A stretch of DNA of 64,000 nucleotides, taken from contig NC_045139.1 in the NCBI RefSeq assembly GCF_008831285.2, forward strand, positions 31,283,706-31,347,705, written 5' to 3'. The notes beneath the pieces are model-generated. The model made no database searches. It was not told where the DNA came from and was given only the letters and a program-made list of their open reading frames with translations. The position numbers and the translations under genes are program-made. The stretch is from Nymphaea colorata. Taxonomy: Eukaryota > Streptophyta > Magnoliopsida > Nymphaeales > Nymphaeaceae. Of the stretch, positions 13,124 through 24,100 are shown piece after piece. How positions within the stretch are numbered: the stretch's first letter is position 1; every line of letters starts with the position of its first letter.

Positions 13124-13445
13124 ATGGAGGACCACGTACATAGGCTTATACATGCAGACGAAGAGGTCAGCAGTAGCTTTAAGGAAGCAAAACAAAAAGG
13201 CACTGAAGGTGCTTTATGGGCAGCAGACCTGGTGAAAAGCACGGTGTACGCAGGGATGGAGGCCATTGTCACCTGCTTCTCTCTCGTCGCCTGCATCTCC
13301 GGCATCCGTCTCTCCTCCGGTGAGCTCCTCACCCTACCTAGCCTTCTCCTCCAACTTGAAACTTTTCTCTTTCATCAACTCTGATGAAAAAAGAAGAAGA
13401 AGTGATGTTGGTGTTGGTTTGGTGCGCATGGAGGGGACGTGCTGG

Positions 13446-13702
13446 TGTTAGCACACAAGACAACTCTAGTGGTGAGACAGTTGCAACAAGCATGACAGCT
13501 CACATTCTAACAGACTGTAGATCTGTAACATAACGAAAGTGTATCATGAATGTATAAATAGATTAAAGTAAAGAGAGAGAAAGATACTTGAAGAGATGAA
13601 TAAAATTGAGTGAGAGCTTCTTACTTTGTTTTTCCTGCCGACTTCTCTTTCCTCTGTTTTCTGCAGAGTTCTGCAATTCTCCACAAGAACTCAAGTTTGA
13701 CA
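13446..13702 (+). repeat. 5' LTR of the Copia element
   Basis: A 257-bp direct repeat partner of 17953-18209. It contains a TATA box, TATAAATA, at 13553-13560. It begins TG and ends CA, with the primer-binding site immediately after. Confidence 0.95.
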
Positions 13703-13714
13703 TGGTATCAGAGC
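13703..13714 (+). other. Primer-binding site (initiator Met-tRNA)
   Basis: TGGTATCAGAGC directly follows the 5' LTR. It is the standard Copia primer-binding site, complementary to the 3' end of plant initiator methionine tRNA. Confidence 0.9.
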
Positions 13715-16700
13715 TATCAAGATGAGTGCACAAGGGAATGAAACCAGCAATCGACAGGCGATGAATCAACACAAAACCATAGTTCAAGATCCTAATCCCT
13801 CCTTGAAGATCACGACAACTCCCTTGAATGGATCAAATTACATCATCTGGTCCAAGTCTGCCAGCCTATTTCTCTGCGGCAAATCAAAGATGGGCTACGT
13901 TACAGGTAAAATTCCACAACCTGAAAAAACAGATCCTGCATTTGATGAATGGGAGGCAAACGACAGACTCGTTATGGCATGGTTGCTCAACTCTATGGAG
14001 CCAAATATAGCTGAGGGGTTCTTGTTCCTTGACTCCTCAAAAGAAATCTGGGATACTCTAAATGAGATTTACGGTGAAACACACAATCTCGCTCGTGTGT
14101 ATCAATTGCAACAAGAAGTTGCAAGAACAGTCAAAGGTAACAAACCATTCCATTTATATCTGAATGGTCTTAAGGGTATGTGGGATGAACTCTCCCAATA
14201 CCGACCAATTACAGCAAATCTAGATATTCTGAGGCAACGTCAAGAGGAAGACAAAACTTTCAAGATCTTGGCTGGACTAGGCCAAGACTTTGATAACCTA
14301 CGAAGCCAGGTGGTGATGAGTGACCCACTACCATCATTAAACACCGTATGTGCCATGATACAACGAGAGGAAACTCGTCGCAAAGTGATGAATTCTGACG
14401 ATACAAGAGGCATTGAAGAAAGGCAAGAACTGATGGCATTCAAGAGTCTAAGACAAGAAGATGCTGAGCCTCCTCCCTTGAATAGACTTCGATCAAAATT
14501 CAAATGCACATACTGTAAGAAGAATGGCCATACAAGGGATAAGTGTTGGCACCTGCATGGAAAGCCACAAATAAGCAGAAATCCAGGACAAGCTTCAAGA
14601 AATCCAGGACAAGCTTCAAGAAACCCAAACCTCTCTCAAGCACACTTATCCGACCTTGCTCGTCTGCTGCGTCAAGTAGCTCAATCTAACCTTGCCACCA
14701 GCACTGCATCCTCTACACCTGAAGAATCCTCTGCTGTACTAGGTAAGTCTCTTGCCTTCACAGTTAAATTAAATTCTGATTCTTGGGTAGTAGACAGCGG
14801 CGCAACTGAGCATATTACTGGCGATCTAAACAAAATAACAGATGTTACACATATCAGTAACACAAAGTTACAGATGGCAGATGGGTCTATGACATCAGTC
14901 AACGGAATCGGCCATCTGTCGTTTAAAAAACAATCCAGTTCTGCTTTATATGTTCAAAAGTTCCCTAATAACCTTCTATCAGTTAGCAAGCTGACCAGGG
15001 ACCTTAACTGTGATGTTATTTTTTCCAAGAAGAAAGTAACTCTGCTGGACCCAACATCCCAGATGAAGATTGGTGAAGGCTACGAGAAAGATGGACTATA
15101 TTTTCTGGATTTACAGCAGCCTAAAGTTTTCCTTACAGCAAAGAACAGTAAATCACTCCACCTTTGGCACTGCAGATTAGGACATCCATCAAATGGAATA
15201 CTTAAAACAATGTTTCCAAACTTTGTGTGTGATTTCTCTGTTTATGAAGCATGCGAGTTTGCTAAGATGTCAAGATTACCTTTCCCTCAGTCTGAAACAA
15301 ACAGTGAAGGGATTTTTGATTTGATTCATGCCGATGTATGGGGACCGGCTCCCACACTTTCCAAACTTCAATTCAAATACTTTCTGTTACTAATCGATGA
15401 TAAGTCACGCATGAGTTGGATATACTTTCTCAAGAAAAAGGATGAGGTATTTGATTGTTTCAGAAAATTTCACAAGATGATTGAGACACAGTTTGATAAA
15501 CGGATAAAAACAGTAAGATCAGACAATGGTGGAGAGTTTGTTAATGTGCAGTTTGACAATTTTTTTAAAGCACATGGAATCCTTCCACAACTGACGTGCT
15601 CAGGGACCCCGCAGCAGAATGGCATCTGCGAGAGGAAGAACAGACACTTGCTAAATATTACAAGAGCCATACTGTTTCACATGAATGTCCCTGACAGTTT
15701 TTGGCCCGAAGCAGTTGCTACTTCCTGCTATTTGATCAATAGAACAGCAAGCCGCCAACTTGAAAACAAAAGTCCATTTGAAATATTATATAATAGACAG
15801 CCATCTCTTGCTCATCTGCGTGTATTTGGTGCCACCTGTTTTGTGCATGTACAAGATCATTACAGAAACAAATTCCAAAAACGTGCTATCAAGTGCGTAT
15901 TTCTTGGTTACTCCTCCTCAAAGAAGGGATACAAGTGCTTCGATTCAAACTCTGGAAAATTCTACATTTCAAGAGATGTCAAGGTAGTAGAAGATCTGCC
16001 ATACTTTACTGACGTGCAGAGTTTAAATCATGGGGAGTGGATAAAGAGATGGGTGGCTCCTCGAATGTCACCATCTCTGCCATCGCCATCATTACCGTTA
16101 CCTACCTTGTCACCAATGACAAATACAGGAACTTATACAGAAACTGATGTATCAATGAGTGAATCCACAAGCAACGAGAATGGTATTGAAAACAATAACA
16201 GTAACAGCGACACTAGTTCTCATGAATCTCAACAACAACAGGTCAGAAGATCTACAAGAATAAGGAGGCCACCTGTAAAGTTTAATGATTTTTTCAGCTA
16301 CTATGCACAAGGGAAAAATCAATACTCAGTGCTAAATGATGTGAGACTAGAAAATTACTCTGAGCTGTATCAAAGCTACCTGACCAAAATATATGCACAA
16401 AAGGAGCCCACAAACTTCACTGAAGCGTGTCAATCTCCAAGTTGGCGTGCAGCAATCCAGGAAGAATTGAGCGCACTACAAAAAAACAGAACATGGGATA
16501 TAGTAACCTTACCAAATGGGAAAAAAACTGTGGGATGCAAGTGGACATTCAAAATCAAATATAAAAGCAGTGGAGAGATAGAAAGATTCAAAGCAAGACT
16601 AGTAGCGAAGGGCTATACTCAGAAGGAAGGAATTGACTATCATGAAACGTTCGCACCCGTTGCGAAAATGAACACCATAAGAGTGGTGTTATCAGTGGCG

Positions 16701-17940
16701 GCAGTAAAGAAGTGGAGCTTACATCAACTTGATGTAAAAAATGCGTTCCTCAATGGCGATCTAGACGAGGAAATATATATGGATCTGCCACAAGGTGTTG
16801 AATGTAGCTCAGTTCCTAAGGCAGTGTGCAAATTAAGAAGATCTCTCTATGGACTGAAACAATCCCCTAGAGCATGGAATGCCAAGTTCAGTCAGAAATT
16901 AAAAGAACTGAAGTATATACAAAGTGCTTCAGATCACTCATTGTTTACTCACATTTCTAACCAAGGGAAAACTAGTGTGGTTATAGTCTACGTCGATGAC
17001 ATATTACTAGCAGACGATGATGACAGATTTATGGAACTCACAAAGAAGACTCTCAACAGTCAGTTTGAGATCAAAGACTTGGGAAGCCTACGCTACTTTC
17101 TAGGAATAGAAGTAGCACAATCATCTAAAGGAATTTTTATGTGTCAACGAAAGTATCTACTTGATTTACTAAAAGAAACAGGTATGCTAAATGCAAAAAA
17201 GGCAGAGACACCAATGGAAGCAAACATAAAACTTCTCAAGGATGAAGGAGAGTTAGTTAAAGACACAGGGAGCTTTTAGCGACTTATTGGAAAGATCATC
17301 TACTTGACAGCCACAAGGCCTAACATTCTCTATGCTATAAACAGATTAAGCCAGTTCATGCACTGTCCAAGAAAACAACATCTAGAGGCTCTACTTAGAA
17401 TAGTGAGATTTCTCAAAGGAACACCGAATAGGGGAATTCTTATGAGAAGAGAAGGAGGTCTAAATGTTACAAGCTATTCAGACGCTGACTGGGCCAGAGA
17501 TCCCAATGACAGAAAATCAATCGCTGGATACTGCAGTTTTATAGGAAAAAACTTAGTAACCTGGAAAAGTAAAAAACAACTAGTCGTAGCTAGATCAAGT
17601 GCGGAAGCCGAGTACAGGGCCATGTCATTAGCTACATGTGAAGTGTTGTGGATCAAGTATGTCCTCACCGATCTTGGCGTCAAAGTGGACGAAGCAATGG
17701 AACTCAAGTGCGACAACAAAGCTGCAATGTACATCTGTGCTAACCCAGTGTTTCACGAAAGAACAAAACACATAGAGGTAGACTGCCATTTCATTAGAGA
17801 GAAAATTCAGAAAAACGAGATAAAACCTGTGTTTGTCAGAAGTGAAGAGCAGCTAGCTGACGTATTTACAAAACCACTATGTAAGGACAGTTTCAACAGA
17901 ATTATAAACAAGTTGGGAGTTCTAGACTTAGAATCTTCAA

Positions 17941-17952
17941 CTTGAGGGGGAG
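17941..17952 (+). other. Polypurine tract of the Copia element
   Basis: A short purine run (GAGGGGGAG) directly before the 3' LTR, the usual plus-strand priming site. Confidence 0.8.
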
Positions 17953-18209
17953 TGTTAGCACACAAGACAACTCTAGTGGTGAGACAGTTGCAACAAGCAT
18001 GACAGCTCACATTCTAACAGACTGTACAGCTGTAACATAACGAAAGTGTATCATGAATGTATAAATAGATTAAAGTAAAGAGAGAGAAAGATACTTGAAG
18101 AGATGAATAAAATTGAGTGAGAGCTTCTTACTCTGTTTTTCCTGCCGACTTCTCTTTCCTCTATTTTCTGCAGAGTTCTGCAATTCTCCACAAGAACTCA
18201 AGTTTGACA
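17953..18209 (+). repeat. 3' LTR of the Copia element
   Basis: A 257-bp partner of 13446-13702 with about four mismatches by eye, followed by the target duplication GCTGG. Confidence 0.95.
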
Positions 18210-18415
18210 GCTGGTGTTGGGAATATTGAACTTGGTGGCTGACGGCATATCCATAATCCATGGGGTTCGGGGATTACCTGTCGAGCAAGGCGGAGGCGGC
18301 TGCGAAGGAGAGGGAAGCGACCAAGAAGAAGGTGGCGGAGCAACGTCGGCCGGAGTTGATGCAGCTGCTCGCTACTTACCAAGCCAGGGGAATGACTCGT
18401 GATGAAGCCCAGATG

Positions 18416-19506
18416 GTGATTAGTTCTTTTGCTTTCATTCAGTTATATAATCATCAGTTTATTCATCTAATTCAAAAAAAAAAACACACACACACACACA
18501 CACACACTCGTGTGGTGTTGGATTTGCAAAAATAAAATAAAATACTAAACTTTTAAAAAGAAAAATTCTGGAATTTTTATGGTTTCGTTTAGGATATTTA
18601 GTTGCCATATTTCAGTAGATATGGTTTAGTATGTGAATTTTTTGGAAGAGAGAAAAATAGAGGAGAGTGTGTGTGATTCAAGTCTATGTATCCAGCTGGT
18701 GCATGAAAATTGTGAATGTAACTGAGTAATTTAATGAATGAAAAAATAAGAGATTTTTTCATAAAGGTCCCCATCTTATTGGCTATGACTCCCCCATCTA
18801 TCTTAAATTTCAAGTTTTTTAGATTCGGTCTTTCGCTTTTATGAAGTTCATAAATCTTTTTACTGACTAGCGAAAACTGTTCAGTCTAGCAAAAAGGTCA
18901 AGACAATTTCACCTTCAATTTGAGGATGTTTTTAAATATAAAGGAAAAAGAAGACTATAAAGTTTAGCCAAAAAAAAATTAAGGTTTACCTAAGTTGAAT
19001 TGAGAATGATCTTAAATATAATTAAAAGGATGGTTTTGGAAATTAAACTGCCAAAAAAAATCAAATAATTGTTTCTATAAGATTAATCACTTAGATGTGA
19101 TTTTGGAAACCTAACAACAAAGAAAAAAATAAATTCATGTTTTTGTTAGTGCATATAAAAGATTGTGGAAGAACCTCAAAAAATTAAAGAGAAGGGAAAA
19201 ACCACCTGTTTCGGGCCAAAGGCAACTAAAACCAAGTCGAAATCGATAAAACTTATGGAGATTATAACTAGAAATTAATTATGAAGGACAAGATACTGAC
19301 TAACAATTAATCTTAGATAGAGAGGAAACCCATAAAATATGTGAAGATTATAACTACAATTCGTCATTGATTTATTTCAGATATTTGTTGTCATTCAGAC
19401 ATAGTTTCTCTGATTTCCTATATAATCAAGGGTCATGGTTGGATGCCCATCCAGAGTTCCATTAATGAATAACAGAGATTGGAATGTGATGGCTTATTGA
19501 CTGCAG
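18416..19506 (+). other. Second intron of the VIT-family pseudogene
   Basis: A GT-AG interval between QM and VVNIF codons. It is AT-rich, with a (CA)n tract at about 18483-18508. No other feature is recognised in it. Confidence 0.7.
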
Positions 19507-19851
19507 GTGGTGAACATCTTCTCCAAATACGAAGGCATCCTCGTGCAGGAAATTCTGCCTCTGCAAGAATACCGAGACGCCATGGAAGACTGGACTGGCG
19601 ACCTTCGTTGCCTTCCTGCTCTTCGACAGTCAGCCTCTTCTCTCCTGCATCATCCTCATCTCCTTCACAGACAACCCATCTATCAAGTTTTCAGGTGCCT
19701 GTCTGCTATCAGCGGCTGCTCTCGCGCTGCTGGGAGTGGGAACAGAAAATACTTGGTCTCTCTTCTCACGACGCTCTGTAATGGAGCCATGGCTGCTGCG
19801 GCGGCTTATTTCATAAGGTGGTCGCTCAGTCATGTCTCCGCAGGGCTTTGA

Positions 19852-20364
19852 GATCAAACTGAGAGTGATCAGCACCATGGCGGCCTAGTTTTACAGAGAA
19901 AATGACTTGAGTTTTTGCGCAGAGCATGATGTTCTTTTGCAGTTTCTTCTGTCCTCAATATATGTAGATTAATCTAACTCCCATCTTACGGAGCAGGTAC
20001 CTCCTAATTAATTATATATGAAGGTTCATAAAACTAATTAAGTTCTTAACTCCTAGTAAGAACTTTTTATGTTTTCAATTGTAGAGAGATTTTAATCTTG
20101 TAAACCTTTAAGCAAAGAACAATATTAGAAGCTAACTACAGAACATGTAATGCAGAGAATAATATGTATTTTCTAAAGAATCTAATCCCTTTCCCTTCTC
20201 CATCTCAAATCAGTCCTTCAACCCAAACTAATCAAGGTGAATGGCGTCGTGGTACGGGTACCATACACGAACCAAATAAATGTATGAGAATTGTGTGGAT
20301 TAATTTATATGTCATACGATAGTCTGGCGTTTGTTCCACCTTTGTTCATTTTGTCTGTCATATT

Positions 20365-20441
<77 letters not shown>

Positions 20442-21199
20442 TCATAAATGGTTCAGTTTGTGCAAAAGGCTCACAGTCCGTTTGTTTCACCTTTGTTCAT
20501 TTTCTGTCATTCGTTTTGCCTTGACATTTGTTTTTCATTATGTCTGTCCATCTACTGTGTCTAGTATTTGTGTCTTGTAAAATTAGGTGATTATGTCTGA
20601 AACGTAAGTAAATGTGTCAAACATCGAGACTGTAATTTGTAAATTCTTTTATATTTTTCATGCGTTTTATATCATGTCATGCACATAAATTTCAATTGCA
20701 TAAGTTTTAATTCTATGAAACATTTACGATATCATGTTTAGATCTAATACCATCCAATCTAAATCCGGACAGTCCAGGATGAAGGACCTGGTTGTAATAG
20801 GTCATATCATTTTATTTCTCATTTTTTATTAGAAAGCTGATTTAAAATAACTAAAATAAAAGGGAAAAAAAAGAAAAGAAAAACTCTATAACTATCAGCT
20901 GGATATCGATCCAGTGGACTGGCCGATACGAATCGTATCAATTGACGCTCAGAATCGTAACTGTTTATCAAAAGATAGACGGTTGGGAGTGCAGATCTAT
21001 TTCGACGCGTGATTTGGAAATCACACAACCTGACCCGATCGGCCGTAGCGAAACCCGAGATGGGCGTGTTAGCGCATCATATCTACGGTGGACGCGCGCT
21101 GACGGCAACGTTCCCGTTCATATCTTTGAATCAAGGTCCGGTGAGCGGAGATTGGCGCAGAGGAATGGAGGGAACGTACAGTTGCCTTTCTCCCGCGCC
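19852..21199. other. Intergenic and ABCB28 promoter region
   Basis: No gene seen. It contains the compound microsatellite at 20369-20438 and, from about 20900, a GC-richer stretch that probably holds the ABCB28 promoter and leader. An open frame is continuous with ABCB28 exon 1 back to 20942, but the plastid transit-type N terminus fits a start at 21200 better. Confidence 0.5.
20369..20438. repeat. Compound (TA)n(GA)n microsatellite
   Basis: About 14 TA units followed by about 19 GA units, with a single G junction. Confidence 0.95.
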
Positions 21200-24100
21200 A
21201 TGGCCGCTGCTTCAAACCTCCCTCCTCTTCTCTCCTTTCCCTGCAGTACCAGGGTCCCGCGCGCATGGCGTCTCCGGCATCAGCCGATGGTTTTCCGGCA
21301 CTCTTGTCCACCGATCCGCCGGAGAATTGCCCGGTCGGCCTATATTTCCCCTCCTGTCTCCGATCCCAACGTCGGGAAGATCGACGACGATCGGCCGTCG
21401 ACGGGCTCTAGGTTCTCCGGTGTTGCGTCGGAGACCGCGATTAGTTGGGGGCTCTTGTGGAGCTTGCTGAGCAAGCAGAAGCGGGGGCTTGCCGTCGCCT
21501 TCGTTTCTCTTCTGGGATGCACGACGTGCACCCTCTCGATGCCGATTTTGTCTGGTACCTGCCTCTCGGCGAGTTTCTTGCGCGTTTGGATCGAAATCAA
21601 GTGGTGCTTTCATGGGAATTTTGATTTGCAGGGAGGTTCTTTGAGGTGCTTGTGGGAAGGAGGACGGAGCCACTGTTGGAGTTGCTTGCAAAGGTTGGGG
21701 TTCTGTATGTGCTGGAGCCGGTCTTCACTGTTATCTTTGTTGTGAACATGAGTGGCATCTGGGAGAAAGTCATGACGGCACTGCGAGCCCGGGTTTTCCG
21801 GAGGATACTTGTTCAGAAGGTATCTGGCGTATTGATTGAGTTCTTCAAAAGTTTGTTTGTCCTATTGTATCGGTTTGATTAATTTATTTTCCATGGAAAT
21901 TGAATGGAAATTTTTGGAACCATTCTGGGGCCATTCAGATTTTTGGGTTCTGCCCAGGACATCACGTTTGCGATTACTACTCCATAGGCTCTATAGATGT
22001 TGGGTTCTTTCTTTCCATGAATCTGATTGAGAATGAAAACAGTAAACAGAACGCTGTTTTATGCAAACCTTTGTCTGGAATGTTGTATTACTGGGATATT
22101 ATGTCTTCAATCACGACACAGTATCCGGATCCTTTGTTGTTCTTTGTATAAGTGAGCAGGGAGAATCTGTTGACCGTTGGGGTTAATCTCCAACATGCTT
22201 TCACGTGAAACTCGTCGCATTTTCATCCATATTGCCCAGACATTCAGGCAACCCTTTTGTATTTGTTGTCAATATATCTCAATATAATTGTTTATGGTGT
22301 TAATTTCATTTGCTGCATTGGCTGGTGAATAACATAGCTTTATTTGCTTTCTGTAGGTGGAGTTTTTTGACCGATATAAGGTACATGATAGTTATTCCTC
22401 TACTTACTGCTAATTGCGTTACTTAATTTAGCTCGCACAGAAGTAACATGGTTGGCTAAATTCACTAGATCTTTCGTGGTGGATTCGTTTTCCTCTTATT
22501 TTCATTTTCTGGTGTGCATGTCGAGGAAATAAGGGGAGGGAGGAGAGGGTGTTGGGAACTATGTTTGCTTTGATTTTAAGAGAATTAGGAACATATCTAG
22601 CAATATGGTGAATAAGACACCCTTTCGGGAAAGAGTCGATATATATCAGTTACTCTCAGAAAGTAAAGAAACGGAGAGGAGGGAATTGAAGTTTTCCAAA
22701 ACCACAGTACATGTTAGCATTTTGGTGGATAGCTTCGAAAGTGCCCTTTCCACTTGGATTATCACCCATCAATAACGGTACACCTATTGCGAAATAGATG
22801 ACCATATCTTGCATCTTTAATAGTTTTTATCAGAATAAAAAGGGCATAATCTCTTTCACATGTCCTGCACAGTGTTGTTTTTCATCTATTCACTTCTCCT
22901 CTGCTTTGGTCTTCTACAGGTTGGGGAGCTGACAGGTTTGCTCACTTCTGATTTGGGTTCCCTAAAAGATATTGTTAGTGAAAACATCTCAAGGGATCGT
23001 GGGTTTAGAGCCTTCTCTGAGGCAAGCTACTATTAACTGTACAAAAGTCAGCTTGTTGTTGCCTACAGTTGAATGAGTATGAATCATCAGTTCATTATTT
23101 ATATTTGATTCCTGAAAATGTTTGTTATTACTAGCAAGTTTGAAAGTTTATCCAGTAGCTTCTGCTTTACAATATTACTGTTCATGCCATGACAATTGTC
23201 TACCGGCTTCTTAGACATTTTGATCTCCACACTTTTTACATCACCTAGTTTTGACCTGTTCTCCTACCATCTGTCTGTATCTTTACCCGTATGTTCTCTC
23301 ACGTGTGCATATCTGCATTTTTTTTTCTTATATTACTTTATGTTATCATTCATGCAGATTCTGGGAACAATATGCATACTTTTCTCACTGTCGGCCCAGC
23401 TTGCTCCAGTTTTGGGCTTCTTAATGCTTTCAGTATCCATCCTTGTGGGTAAGAACTTTTCTTATATATTCTTTTTCCCTATCTTAAAAAGGCCAGTTAC
23501 ATATATAGAAATGTGTCTGTAAAATGAGCAGATGGTAATGTTCTACAGCTGTAAGTTCATGAGAAGAAAAGCCTGCTTGTGACTTGAAGTGTTGAGTCTA
23601 TCTGTTCTAGATCCATTTTGTACTTACGAAACTAATTTATTAAATGTCTTTCTCTTAGAGGAGATGCCTTCTGCATAGTTGTATTAATAAAATTTTCACC
23701 TTAATGAAGTGTTTTCTTTAGTATATTTCACTTGCTTGCTTATGTCTCCTGATCAGCTCAATAGGTGTGTGTCCGGACACAAAATTCTGAAAAAATATCA
23801 CTTGCATGCATTTCATCAACATGTTCATAAAATGTAGTTATCAGACTGGAATTTGGTCACATTCCATCTTACTCTTGCAGCTGTTTACAAGCGGTCAACT
23901 GTCCCCGTATTCAAGTCTCATGGGATGGCTCAAGCTCATATTTCTGACTGCGCAACCGAAACATTTTCTGCTATTCGAACGGTAAGTTAAAGAAAATTTT
24001 CCTCTATATGAATGTGCTTCACCATTCAAGTGAGAAAATTACTACATGATCTGAAGAATTTTGGTTATCGTTGTATATACTTTCTTCCTTTATTTTCCTA

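Larger units (their letters stand above)
13446..18209 (+). mobile_element. Ty1/copia LTR retrotransposon, young and nearly whole
   Basis: A 4,764-bp element with 257-bp LTRs, each beginning TGTTAGCAC and ending TTTGACA, and a perfect 5-bp target duplication GCTGG (13441-13445 and 18210-18214). Its parts in order are: primer-binding site complementary to initiator Met-tRNA at 13703-13714; gag-pol coding region at 13722-17945, with a UBN2-type gag, a CCHC zinc knuckle near 14500-14545, an aspartic protease (VDSGATEH) near 14790, a GAG-pre-integrase region near 15160, an integrase core at about 15320-15700, reverse transcriptase at about 16490-17200 (YVDDILL near 17000), and RNase H to 17945; then a polypurine tract at 17941-17952. 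The coding region looks almost whole, with about one break. The LTRs differ at about four sites by eye (about 1.6%), suggesting an insertion well under a million or so years old at usual plant rates. It lies in the same orientation as the VIT-family gene it disrupts. Confidence 0.96.
13124..19851 (+). pseudogene. Vacuolar iron transporter (VIT/CCC1) family gene, disrupted
   Basis: Three exons are recognisable. Exon 1, 13124-13319, reads ADLVKSTVYAGMEAIVTCFS, a VIT-family first helix. Exon 2 starts at 13434 (GDVLVLGILNLVADGIS), is interrupted by a Copia element at 13446-18209, and resumes at 18210-18415 (MGFGDYLSSKAEAAAKERE, then MTRDEAQM). Exon 3, 19507-19851, starts VVNIFSKYEGILVQE and ends NGAMAAAAAYF with a stop. 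Members of this family move Fe2+/Mn2+ into vacuoles or ER bodies; the EAQMVV-type segment belongs to the cytosolic metal-binding region. Apart from the insertion, the frame is broken by a 7-bp tandem duplication (ATCCATA/ATCCATG at about 18249-18262), by a shift near 19570-19582, after which WKTGLATFVAFLLF is read one base over, and by a shift back near 19740-19760. Intron phases still agree, so decay looks recent. A functional protein is very unlikely. Confidence 0.85.

Noticed and set aside
20942-21199. An N-terminal extension of ABCB28
   Set aside because: The frame is open but the sequence has no conserved residues, and the transit-like region begins at 21200.
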